A stretch of 10,112 nt of DNA from Rhodoferax sp. GTDB taxonomy: Bacteria; Pseudomonadota; Gammaproteobacteria; Burkholderiales; Burkholderiaceae. The translations under genes and the position numbers were made by a program. This document shows positions 1 through 6,089 of the stretch, one piece after another. The notes below the pieces were generated by a model that saw nothing but the letters and a program-made list of their open reading frames with translations, was not told where the DNA came from and ran no database searches. How positions within the stretch are numbered: position 1 is the stretch's first letter; the number at the start of each line of letters is the position of its first letter. The stretch spans positions 1 through 10,112 of the forward strand of contig JAQGNA010000046.1 in assembly GCA_028292075.1 (NCBI GenBank), given 5' to 3'.

Positions 1-326
1 TGCAGCACCGGGCCGCAATAGCAGAGGCGGGCCACGCCCTGCCGATTGAGCAGATGTGCGTCGATGCGGGCAACCTGCGGGGTGGTGTCAGCCCGGAGGC
101 CCATCATTCGCCCGGAAAGTTGGTCGACCAGCTTGAAGGTCTGCAGGTCCAGCGCCTCGCCGGTGCCGGTCAGCAGCGATTCAAGGTGCTCCAGCAACGG
201 CGGCATGACCAATTCATAGCCATACCCACGGGCGGTGTCGAGCAGTTCACGACGCAGTTCTTCGATGTGCCGGGCCTCGGAGGGCAGAACATCGGCAATG
301 TGATCCGGCAGGACCCAGGCGGACAT
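1..326 (-). CDS. hisZ: HisZ, ATP phosphoribosyltransferase regulatory subunit (3' end outside window)
   Basis: HisZ is a class II histidyl-tRNA synthetase-like protein that cannot charge tRNA. It binds the short form of HisG and gives an active, histidine-regulated ATP phosphoribosyltransferase for the first step of histidine synthesis in the cytoplasm. Translating down from the ATG at 326-324 gives about 108 residues starting [18 protein letters not shown]. The segment [13 protein letters not shown] (about residues 42-54) is a degenerate class II motif 1 region, and [16 protein letters not shown] (about 76-91) is the HisZ counterpart of the HisS region around [18 protein letters not shown] at the window edge starts motif 2. 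The reading frame is open to position 1, so the C-terminal two thirds are missing. There is no clear Shine-Dalgarno before the ATG. It follows yjeT after 174 nt. The alternative, a true second HisS, is unlikely because hisS lies at 7919-9247 and the residues are HisZ-like. Confidence 0.93.
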   Translation of the reverse strand, partial: MSAWVLPDHIADVLPSEARHIEELRRELLDTARGYGYELVMPPLLEHLESLLTGTGEALDLQTFKLVDQLSGRMMGLRADTTPQVARIDAHLLNRQGVARLCYCGPVL

Positions 327-353
327 GGAGTTTCGGGGGCTGTTAAAAACGGG

Positions 354-382
354 ATTTTACTGGACTGGTTGGACACCCCAGA
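354..382 (-). promoter_or_regulatory. Possible promoter for hisZ
   Basis: On the minus strand a TAAAAT hexamer (plus-strand 354-359) lies 27 bases upstream of the hisZ ATG and would fit a -10 element, implying a short 5' leader of about 20 nt. The position 17 bp further upstream (377-382, TCTGGG) is a poor -35 match, so any activity would depend on an activator or be weak. The surrounding 174-nt spacer (327-500) holds no other gene that I can see and no convincing terminator after yjeT. Reading-through from the hfl genes is equally possible. Confidence 0.3.
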
Positions 383-500
383 CTGGCGCACCGGGTGGTG
401 CCCTCAGCCCCTTGCGCGAGGAAGCGTCTCCGTCCCAGAGGCGGCGGCTCCGGCTGTTCCGGAAAGCGAAGAATGGCGTCTGCGGTTACTGGCAGGGCGG

Positions 501-689
501 TCAGGAAACGATCCAGAGCAGCACCAGCCCCAGCAGCATGCTGCCCAGGCCGATGAAGCGGATCTGGCCGTCGGACATCTGCAAGACCTGCTCGAACACG
601 CGGCGCCAGCGCACCGGCGAGAGGAATGGCAGCAAGCCCTCGATGACCAGCACCAGGGCCAGCGCGGCCCAGAGCGTACTGCCGTCCAA
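501..689 (-). CDS. yjeT: DUF2065 (YjeT-like) small inner-membrane protein
   Basis: This 62-residue protein matches the pattern of E. coli YjeT, whose gene also directly follows hflC. Its molecular function is unknown. The sequence shows two hydrophobic segments: residues about 5-24 (LWAALALVLVIEGLLPFL) and about 44-61 (FIGLGSMLLGLVLLWIV). They are joined by a basic stretch SPVRWRRVFEQV with an RWRR cluster, so a two-helix hairpin in the inner membrane with a positively charged loop is likely. The family hallmark is the WxALALVLVxEGxxP motif. The start I use is TTG at 689-687, three bases after the hflC stop at 693-695. There is no in-frame ATG that keeps the first helix, and only a weak AGG precedes it. 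The tight spacing implies translation coupled to hflC. A link to the HflKC-FtsH complex is inference from conserved position only. Confidence 0.85.
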   Translation of the reverse strand: MDGSTLWAALALVLVIEGLLPFLSPVRWRRVFEQVLQMSDGQIRFIGLGSMLLGLVLLWIVS

Positions 690-692
690 TGC

Positions 693-1613
693 CTACTTCT
701 TGGCGGCGGCCGGCGCTGCCGGTGCGGCGTTGCCTGGCCCACCACCGCGCATGGCGCGGAAGAATTCCGAGGAGGACGGGTCGAGCACCAGCACGTCGCT
801 CTTCTTGCTGAAGCTGGCGCGGTAGGCGTCGAGGCTGCGGTAGAACTGGGCGAACTGCGGATCGCGGCCAAAGGACTCTGCGTAGAGGCGCGAAGCTTCC
901 GCATCGCCCTCGCCCTTGATCTTCTGGGCGTCGCGGTAGGCGTTGGCAATGGCGACTTCACGTTGCCGGTCGGCGTCGGCGCGAATCTTCTCGCCTTCAG
1001 CCGCGCCGGTGGAACGCAGTTCGTTGGCCACGCGCTTGCGCTCGGCCTCCATGCGCCGGTACACCGATTCGGTGATGGCTTCCACGTAGTCCACGCGGGT
1101 GATGCGCACGTCGATCACGTCCACGCCCCACGGCTTAGCGCCCTTCACCACGTCGAGCACCTCGCGCTTGACGTCGGCCATCAGGGCCTCGCGCTTCAGG
1201 GACAGCAGGTCCTTCACCGTGCGGCGGTTGATCTCCTCCTGAAAGGCGTTGCGCACCACGCGGTTCAACTGGTTGGCACCGGCGCTTTCGTCGAGGCCGA
1301 CGTTGCGGATGTACTCGGACGGATTGATGACGCGCCAGCGCACGTACCAGTCGATGACCACACGCTGCTTCTCGGCGGTGAGCATGGGCTCCGCGTCGAC
1401 GCTGTCGAGCGTGAGCAGGCGCTTGTCCAGGTAAGACACGTTCTGGAACGGTGGGGGCATCTTGAAATGCAGGCCCGGCTCGGTGATGACTTCCTTGATC
1501 TGGCCCAGGGCGTAGACCACCCCGAACTGACGCTGGTCGACCACGAACAACATGGAGCTGAGCAAGGCCAGCACCACCAACAGCGAAGACGCGATAAAAC
1601 CGACTCGATTCAC
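693..1613 (-). CDS. hflC: HflC, SPFH-domain subunit of the HflKC modulator of FtsH
   Basis: HflC pairs with HflK to form a large membrane-anchored assembly around the AAA protease FtsH and limits its access to membrane substrates. The 306-residue product has one N-terminal transmembrane helix (residues about 5-25, ending in FVVDQRQFGVVYALGQI, the typical start of the SPFH/band 7 domain). The SPFH domain covers about 25-190 and includes EPGLHFKMPPPFQ. A long charged coiled-coil region follows (about 185-245, RRMEAERKRVANELRSTGAAEGEKIRA in part), then a hydrophobic region with VLVLDPSSSEFFRAM and a short Ala/Pro/Lys tail. The start is GTG at 1613-1611, backed by a strong AGGAG six bases upstream that overlaps the hflK stop codon. 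It is somewhat shorter than the E. coli protein (about 334 residues). The gene is nine bases after hflK and three bases before yjeT. Confidence 0.96.
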   Translation of the reverse strand: MNRVGFIASSLLVVLALLSSMLFVVDQRQFGVVYALGQIKEVITEPGLHFKMPPPFQNVSYLDKRLLTLDSVDAEPMLTAEKQRVVIDWYVRWRVINPSEYIRNVGLDESAGANQLNRVVRNAFQEEINRRTVKDLLSLKREALMADVKREVLDVVKGAKPWGVDVIDVRITRVDYVEAITESVYRRMEAERKRVANELRSTGAAEGEKIRADADRQREVAIANAYRDAQKIKGEGDAEASRLYAESFGRDPQFAQFYRSLDAYRASFSKKSDVLVLDPSSSEFFRAMRGGGPGNAAPAAPAAAKK

Positions 1614-1619
1614 AGTGAT

Positions 1620-1624
1620 CTCCT
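1620..1624 (-). promoter_or_regulatory. Ribosome binding site of hflC overlapping hflK stop
   Basis: The minus strand reads AGGAG here, six bases before the GTG start of hflC. It shares bases with the TAG stop of hflK (1623-1625). This is the site that decides the GTG start and suggests that ribosomes finishing hflK re-initiate on hflC, which would keep the two subunits near equal amounts. Confidence 0.75.
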
Positions 1625-3065
1625 AGCGCACGTCGCGCTCGCGCGAACGCGAGGTGTCACGCGTACGGGCATCGTTGGACAGGACAGGCGGCAGGTTCGG
1701 CAGTGGTGGCGTGGTGGCCGTGCCGGTGGCCGCATCGGACGTGGGCGCCGTGCCCTGTTGCCCCGACATCTGCATGATCTTGTCGAGGGGCAGGTACAGC
1801 AGGTTGGAACCCTGGCGCGAATCGACCAGCACCTTGGTGACGTTGCCGTACACCTGCTGCATCGCATCGACATACATGCGGTCGCGGGTGACCTGCGGCG
1901 CCTTCTGGTATTCGGTCAGCACGGAGCGAAAACGCTGGGCGTCACCATCGGCCTGGGCCACGATGCGAGCCTTGTAGGCGTCGGCTTCTTCCTTCAGGCG
2001 CGAAGCCGAACCCACAGCGCGGGGTACCACGTCGTTGGCATAGGCCTGTGCCTCGTTCTTGGCGCGCTCACGCTCCTGGCCGGCCTTCAGGACGTCGTCG
2101 AACGCCGCCTGCACCTGCTCCGGCGGACGCACGCCGCTTTGCTGCAGGTTGATGCCCACCACCTCGATGCCCACCTTGTAGCGGTCAAGAATGGTCTGCA
2201 TCAGCGTGCGGACGCGCGGACCGATCTGGTCGCGCTCCTCGGCCAGGGCCGAGTCCATCTTCATCTTGCCGACGACCTCGCGGACCGCCGTTTCCGCGGC
2301 CTGGACGACGGCACCGGTCGGGTCCTTGCTCTCGTACAGGAAAGCCTGGGCGTTGCTCAGGCGGTACTGCACGGCGAACTTGATCTCGACGATGTTCTCG
2401 TCCTCGGTCAGCATGGCCGATTCGCGCAGGCCGGTCGCCTTGATGACGGAATCGCGGCCGACGTCCACCGAACGGATCTGGCTCACGTACACCAGTTCAT
2501 GGCGTTGAATCGGGTAAGGCAGGCGCCAGTTGAAACCCGCTCCCACCGTGGTCTTGTAGCGGCCGAACTGCGTGATGACAGCTTGCTGCCCTTCCTGCAC
2601 GATGAAGAAACCGGTGCCCAGCCAGATCAGTGCGACCACAGCGGCAATCAGGCCGATGCCGATGCCGGTGCTTTTCATGTCGGGCTGAAAGCCGCCGCCA
2701 CCGCCACCATTGCCACCGCCGTTGCCGTTGTTGCCGCCAAGCCGCCCGCCGCCCTTGCCGCCGCCGAAGAGGCTGCCGAGCTTGCGGTTGAAATCACGCC
2801 AGAGTTCGTCGAGGTCGGGCGGGCCCTGGTTGCCGGAGTTCTGATTCCGGCCGGGCTGGTTGCGCGGCGGCTCGGAAGGCTTGTCCGGTTCGGGCCGGTC
2901 TTTTTGGTCGGAAGAGGAAGACTTGTCGTCACCACGCCCCCATCGGGGATCGTTCAGGTTGAACATGCCTCGGATGCGGCCCTGCAGTCCTGCGAAGCCG
3001 GTCTGGGCAGACCGGTCCGGGGCCCGTGGAGTGATGTCCATTCGTTCAAGTCTCTCTGTTGTCAT
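1623..3065 (-). CDS. hflK: HflK, SPFH-domain subunit of the HflKC modulator of FtsH
   Basis: HflK is the larger partner of HflC in the membrane complex that surrounds and restrains FtsH. Numbered from the ATG at 3065 the product is 480 residues. It has a hydrophilic N-terminal region with a PPDLDELWRDFNRKLGSLFG segment (82-101), which is the HflK N-terminal signature, then a Gly/Asn-rich linker (101-126) and a transmembrane helix (about 134-155, IGIGLIAAVVALIWLGTGFF). The SPFH domain starts at IVQEGQQAVITQFGRY (155-170) and is followed by a charged helical region (about 325-390) and a C-terminal tail rich in Pro, Ser, Thr and Arg. The start is uncertain. ATG 3065 overlaps the hflX stop as ATGA but has only a close GGA. 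ATG 3041 has GAGAG about nine bases upstream. ATG 2966 would start MFNLNDPRWGRG, where similarity to other HflK proteins is most likely to begin. Confidence 0.95.
   Translation of the reverse strand: MTTERLERMDITPRAPDRSAQTGFAGLQGRIRGMFNLNDPRWGRGDDKSSSSDQKDRPEPDKPSEPPRNQPGRNQNSGNQGPPDLDELWRDFNRKLGSLFGGGKGGGRLGGNNGNGGGNGGGGGGFQPDMKSTGIGIGLIAAVVALIWLGTGFFIVQEGQQAVITQFGRYKTTVGAGFNWRLPYPIQRHELVYVSQIRSVDVGRDSVIKATGLRESAMLTEDENIVEIKFAVQYRLSNAQAFLYESKDPTGAVVQAAETAVREVVGKMKMDSALAEERDQIGPRVRTLMQTILDRYKVGIEVVGINLQQSGVRPPEQVQAAFDDVLKAGQERERAKNEAQAYANDVVPRAVGSASRLKEEADAYKARIVAQADGDAQRFRSVLTEYQKAPQVTRDRMYVDAMQQVYGNVTKVLVDSRQGSNLLYLPLDKIMQMSGQQGTAPTSDAATGTATTPPLPNLPPVLSNDARTRDTSRSRERDVR
2688..2768 (-). repeat. 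Low-complexity GGN coding repeat (Gly/Asn linker of HflK)
   Basis: The minus strand carries a run of GGC/GGT/GGN codons that encodes a Gly- and Asn-rich linker with stretches such as GGGKGGGRLGGNNGNGGG. It lies between the LDELWRDF segment and the membrane helix of HflK. Such a triplet-rich stretch can change length by slippage without breaking the frame. It is a coding repeat, not a separate element. Confidence 0.7.
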
Positions 3066-4276
3066 TGTCCAATTGTGCCCAATCGGGCAGCGGCCTCAAG
3101 GAGTTCAGGGGAATGCTCGGCCGTGGGCTCCGGCGGCGCGCCAGCGGCCGACCTAGCCATCTCGGAGAGTTGAAGGCGAAGGGCAGCCAGCCCCTCGCCG
3201 CTTTGAGCGCTGACGAAGATCCGCGGGATTTGTTGGCCGTCCACTTCCATGGTGTCCTGCATGGCCACCGGCCGGCGGTCGTCCGGCAATGCGTCGACCT
3301 TGTTGAAGACCAGCAACTGTGGGACGTCGGCCGCGCCGATTTCGCGCAGCACGGTTTGCACCTCGGCCATCTGCTCGGGAAACCCCGGGTTCGCCGCATC
3401 GACGACATGCAGCAAAAGGTCGGCGTCGGCGGCTTCCTGCAGCGTGGCACGGAATGCATCGATCAACCCGTGCGGCAGGTCGCGGATGAAGCCGACGGTG
3501 TCGGACAGCGACACCGACCGTCCGCCGCCTTCCTGGTTGCCTAAATAAAGCTGGCGTGTGGTGGTGTCGAGCGTGGCGAACAGTTGGTCGGCCGCATAGG
3601 CGCGGGCCTTCACCAGCGCATTGAACAGCGTCGACTTGCCGGCGTTGGTATACCCCACCAGCGAGATGGTGAAGGCGTCGCGCCGCGACCGTTGCCGCCG
3701 TTGCGTGCTGCGTTGCTTGACCACTTTCGCCAGCCGCTCCTTGGTGCGCTTGATCGACTCGCCGAGCATCCGCCGGTCGAGCTCGATCTGCTTCTCGCCA
3801 GGGCCACCGCGCATGCCGATACCGCCGCTTTGCCGCTCCAGGTGCGACCACCGGCGAACCAGCCGGGTGGTGAGGTATTGAAGGCGGGCCAGATCGACCT
3901 GCAGCTTGCCCTCATGGCTGCGCGCGCGCTGGGCAAAGATGGTGAGGATCAGCAGCGTGCGGTCGTTCACCGGCAGCTCGATGTGGCGCTCGAGGTTGCG
4001 CTGCTGCGCCGGGCTCAGGCTCTGGTCGAACAGGATCTCGGTGGCGCCGTGCATCTGGGCCAGCAGCTTGATCTCGTCGGCCTTGCCGCTGCCGACGAAC
4101 AACGCCGCGTCGGGCGCGCGGCGCTTGCAACTGATACGGGCCACAACCCGCATGCCTGCGGTTTCGGCCAAAAGGCCCAGTTCTTCGAGCTCTGGGTCGT
4201 AATGGGGCAAGCCAAGATCGACACCGACCAGAATGGCCAGTGCCGTCGAATTTTCGGGAGAATCAGACGAACTCAA
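3062..4276 (-). CDS. hflX: HflX, ribosome-associated GTPase
   Basis: HflX binds 50S/70S ribosomes and, in E. coli, splits stalled ribosomes under heat stress. The 404-residue product has the HflX N-terminal domain (about 13-110, with ILVGVDLG and GSGKADEIK). The conserved glycine-rich GGIGMRGGPGEKQIELDRR lies at 151-169, then a basic helical linker, then the GTPase domain: G1 GYTNAGKS (208-215), G2 near TLDTTT (235-240), G3 DTVG (259-262), G4 NKVD (325-328) and G5 SAQSG (356-360). The start I choose is TTG at 4276-4274. No in-frame ATG or GTG lies between it and the upstream stop near 4359, and the first internal ATG (residue 42) would remove part of the domain. I see no Shine-Dalgarno before the TTG. 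It lies 87 nt after hfq, and its stop overlaps the first possible hflK start as ATGA. Confidence 0.95.
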   Translation of the reverse strand: MSSSDSPENSTALAILVGVDLGLPHYDPELEELGLLAETAGMRVVARISCKRRAPDAALFVGSGKADEIKLLAQMHGATEILFDQSLSPAQQRNLERHIELPVNDRTLLILTIFAQRARSHEGKLQVDLARLQYLTTRLVRRWSHLERQSGGIGMRGGPGEKQIELDRRMLGESIKRTKERLAKVVKQRSTQRRQRSRRDAFTISLVGYTNAGKSTLFNALVKARAYAADQLFATLDTTTRQLYLGNQEGGGRSVSLSDTVGFIRDLPHGLIDAFRATLQEAADADLLLHVVDAANPGFPEQMAEVQTVLREIGAADVPQLLVFNKVDALPDDRRPVAMQDTMEVDGQQIPRIFVSAQSGEGLAALRLQLSEMARSAAGAPPEPTAEHSPELLEAAARLGTIGQ

Positions 4277-4306
4277 ATCAGGGGCGTGGTCGTTTTGCGA
4301 AGATCC

Positions 4307-4336
4307 AAAAGCGCGAACGCCGCAGATGGGCGTTCG
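4307..4336 (-). terminator. Hairpin with short T run between hfq and hflX (possible partial terminator or attenuator)
   Basis: On the minus strand CGAACGCC (4336-4329) and GGCGTTCG (4321-4314) form a perfect 8-bp stem with a 7-base loop. After a CGC spacer comes TTTT (4310-4307). The stem is strong but the T run is short, so it would be at best a leaky terminator. It lies between the hfq stop and the hflX start, where it could let hfq be made in excess over hflXKC. It could also act as a 3' stabilising structure for an hfq mRNA, or fold close to the weak hflX start. Confidence 0.45.
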
Positions 4337-4363
4337 GCTAGGGAGGGGGCGGTCCGGTCAGGT

Positions 4364-4615
4364 TCAGCTGGCGGATTCGGCGGGGGCGTCTTCGGCCGTC
4401 GAGAAGTTCACCGCACGGCCGGGGACAATGGTCGAGATGGCGTGTTTGTAAACCATCTGGGTCACGGTATTGCGCAACAGCACAACGTATTGGTCAAAAG
4501 ACTCAATCTGGCCTTGGAGCTTGATGCCGTTGACGAGGTAGATCGACACCGGCACATGTTCACGACGCAGGGTATTGAGGAATGGGTCTTGCAAGAGCTG
4601 CCCTTTATTGCTCAC
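4364..4615 (-). CDS. hfq: Hfq, RNA chaperone
   Basis: Hfq is a ring hexamer that binds small RNAs and mRNAs and helps them pair. The 83-residue product has the complete Sm-like core. Seen in the sequence are QLLQDPFLN (6-14, with proximal-face Gln9), the rim residues RREH (17-20), [18 protein letters not shown] (26-43; Tyr43 where E. coli has Phe42), and the Sm2 motif YKHAIS (56-61, with Lys57 and His58 in the uridine pocket). The tail after residue 70 is short and ends with acidic residues (AEDAPAE). The start is GTG at 4615-4613, supported by GGAG at spacing of about six and by the family's N-terminus. The neighbours hflX, hflK and hflC are the classic partners. A separate promoter in the spacer upstream is likely but only weakly seen. 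Confidence 0.98.
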   Translation of the reverse strand: MSNKGQLLQDPFLNTLRREHVPVSIYLVNGIKLQGQIESFDQYVVLLRNTVTQMVYKHAISTIVPGRAVNFSTAEDAPAESAS

Positions 4616-4730
4616 GATATTCTCCGTGTTGTGAAGTTGTTAATGAGGAACAGACCTTACCACAGGGTTAGCAGGACTTGCGTTCCACGCCGTAAACCCC
4701 TAGCAAATTTACTGAGACTCGACCAGTACC
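4616..4730 (-). promoter_or_regulatory. der-hfq spacer, likely hfq promoter and leader
   Basis: This 115-nt spacer is visibly richer in A and T than the genes around it and holds no ORF I believe. The best sigma-70-like pair I can find on the minus strand is TTTACG (4696-4691) and TGCTAA (4673-4668) with a 17-bp spacer, but the -10 match is poor. TAAATTTGCTAG (about 4711-4700) is another AT-rich block. A nested foldback is possible, with GGGTT (4699-4695) pairing AACCC (4669-4665) around a small GCGT/ACGC stem (4690-4680). I see no clear der terminator. Confidence 0.4.
4622..4625 (-). promoter_or_regulatory. Ribosome binding site of hfq
   Basis: The minus strand reads GGAG here, about six bases before the GTG at 4615-4613. 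It fixes this GTG as the start of hfq and is the best Shine-Dalgarno in this part of the window apart from that of hflC. Confidence 0.7.
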
Positions 4731-6071
4731 TTATTTGTCTTTATCGGTAAAAGGATTGGTCGATGTCTTCAATTCGATACGAAGCGGCGTGCCGACCAGG
4801 TTGAACTCCTTGCGGAACCGGCCTTCGAGGAACCGCTTGTAGGCATCGGTCACGTGCTCGAGCGAGTTGCCATGGATCACGATCACTGGCGGATTCATGC
4901 CGCCCTGGTGCGCGTAGCGCAGCTTGGGGCGGAACATGCCGGCCCGCTTGGGGCTCTGGAATTGCACGGCCTCGAGCAGCAGCCGGGTCAGCACCGGCGT
5001 GGACATCTTGCACGTCGCGGCCTTGTGCGCCTGAAGAATCGAAGCCCACAGTGGACCCAGGCCCTGGCGTTTCTCGGCCGAGATGAAATGCACCGCGGCG
5101 AACTTCAAAAAGGCGAGTCGCGTCTCGATCGACCGCTGCACCAGTTCGCGCTGGTACGCGTCCACGGCGTCCCACTTGTTGATGGCCAGCACCACGGCGC
5201 GGCCGCTTTCAAGGATGTACCCGGCGATGTGCGCGTCCTGGTCGGTCACGCCCTGGGTGGCGTCGACCAGCAACAGCACCACATTGCAGGTTTCGATGGC
5301 CTGCAGCGTCTTGACCACCGAGACTTTCTCGATCGCCTCGAACACCTTGCCCTTGCGGCGCAAGCCGGCCGTGTCGATCAACTCGAAGCGGTGGCCGTTG
5401 CGCTCGAACGGCACGGTGATGGCGTCGCGTGTGGTCCCGGGCAGGTCGAAAGCCACCAGGCGTTCCTCGCCGAGCCAGGTGTTGATGAGCGTGGACTTGC
5501 CAACGTTCGGCCGTCCTGCGACGGCGAGCTTGGTGACACCGGCATCGATGCCGGCCTCTTCCTCGTCTTCGTCCGGCAGGTTGAGCGGCGCAAGCGCCAG
5601 GTCGATGAGGGTGCGGATGCCCTGGCCGTGCGCGGCCGAGACGGGGAACACCTCGCCCAGGCCGAGCTCGTAGAAGTCGCTCAGCTGGTAGCCTTCGGTC
5701 ATGCCCTCGGCCTTGTTGGCCACCAGCACGCAAGGCTTGCCCAGGCGCCGCAGATAATTGGCGATGTCGTGGTCCTGCGCCGAAAGGCCGGCGCGAGCGT
5801 CGACCACGAAGATCACGGTGTCGGCTTCGGCGACGGCCTGCCGGGTCTGCTTGGCCATCTCCTTGTAGATGCCGGTGGTGGCATCGGGCTCGAAGCCACC
5901 AGTGTCGATCACGATGAACTCGTGCTTGCCCTGGCGGCCATTGCCGTAATGCCGGTCACGGGTGAGTCCGGCAAAGTCGGCCACGATGGCGTCGCGCGAC
6001 TTCGTGAGTCGGTTGAACAGGGTGGATTTGCCGACGTTCGGGCGCCCGACCAGGGCGAGTACAGGTTTCAT
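4731..6071 (-). CDS. der: Der (EngA), double-domain ribosome assembly GTPase
   Basis: Der has two tandem GTPase domains and a KH-like C-terminal domain and is needed for late 50S subunit assembly. The 446-residue product shows all three. Domain 1 has GRPNVGKS (9-16), GLTRDR (35-40), DTGG (56-59) and NKAE (119-122). Domain 2 has GRPNVGKS (186-193), PGTTRDA (211-217), DTAG (233-236) and NKWD (298-301). The KH-like domain runs from about 355 to 438 and includes [12 protein letters not shown] and PPVIVIHGN. An acidic linker (DEDEEEAG, about 167-174) separates the two G domains. NKAE in domain 1 departs from the usual NKxD. The ATG start at 6071 is set by the family's [13 protein letters not shown]-terminus, although no Shine-Dalgarno precedes it. 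The gene lies 18 nt after bamB and is probably translated from the same message. Confidence 0.98.
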   Translation of the reverse strand: MKPVLALVGRPNVGKSTLFNRLTKSRDAIVADFAGLTRDRHYGNGRQGKHEFIVIDTGGFEPDATTGIYKEMAKQTRQAVAEADTVIFVVDARAGLSAQDHDIANYLRRLGKPCVLVANKAEGMTEGYQLSDFYELGLGEVFPVSAAHGQGIRTLIDLALAPLNLPDEDEEEAGIDAGVTKLAVAGRPNVGKSTLINTWLGEERLVAFDLPGTTRDAITVPFERNGHRFELIDTAGLRRKGKVFEAIEKVSVVKTLQAIETCNVVLLLVDATQGVTDQDAHIAGYILESGRAVVLAINKWDAVDAYQRELVQRSIETRLAFLKFAAVHFISAEKRQGLGPLWASILQAHKAATCKMSTPVLTRLLLEAVQFQSPKRAGMFRPKLRYAHQGGMNPPVIVIHGNSLEHVTDAYKRFLEGRFRKEFNLVGTPLRIELKTSTNPFTDKDK

Positions 6072-6089
6072 GGGTGGGAAGTGATCGCG

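Noticed and set aside
170..391. A 73-codon minus-strand frame overlapping the hisZ start
   Set aside because: It is out of frame with the clear HisZ translation beginning at 326, and begins inside the spacer.
2688..2768. Possible CRISPR-like or satellite repeat
   Set aside because: The repetition is GGN codons of the HflK linker, with no spacer-repeat pattern.
54..3173. A 1039-codon open frame on the plus strand opposite hisZ, yjeT, hflC and hflK
   Set aside because: It is in exact codon register with the minus-strand genes, which all share one frame here. It stays open because TTA, CTA and TCA codons are avoided in this GC-rich DNA. The translation is His/Val/Leu/Gly-rich and resembles no family I know.
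3584..4750. A 388-codon plus-strand frame opposite hflX and hfq
   Set aside because: It is in codon register with hflX and hfq, has no recognisable protein features, and crosses the non-coding spacers.
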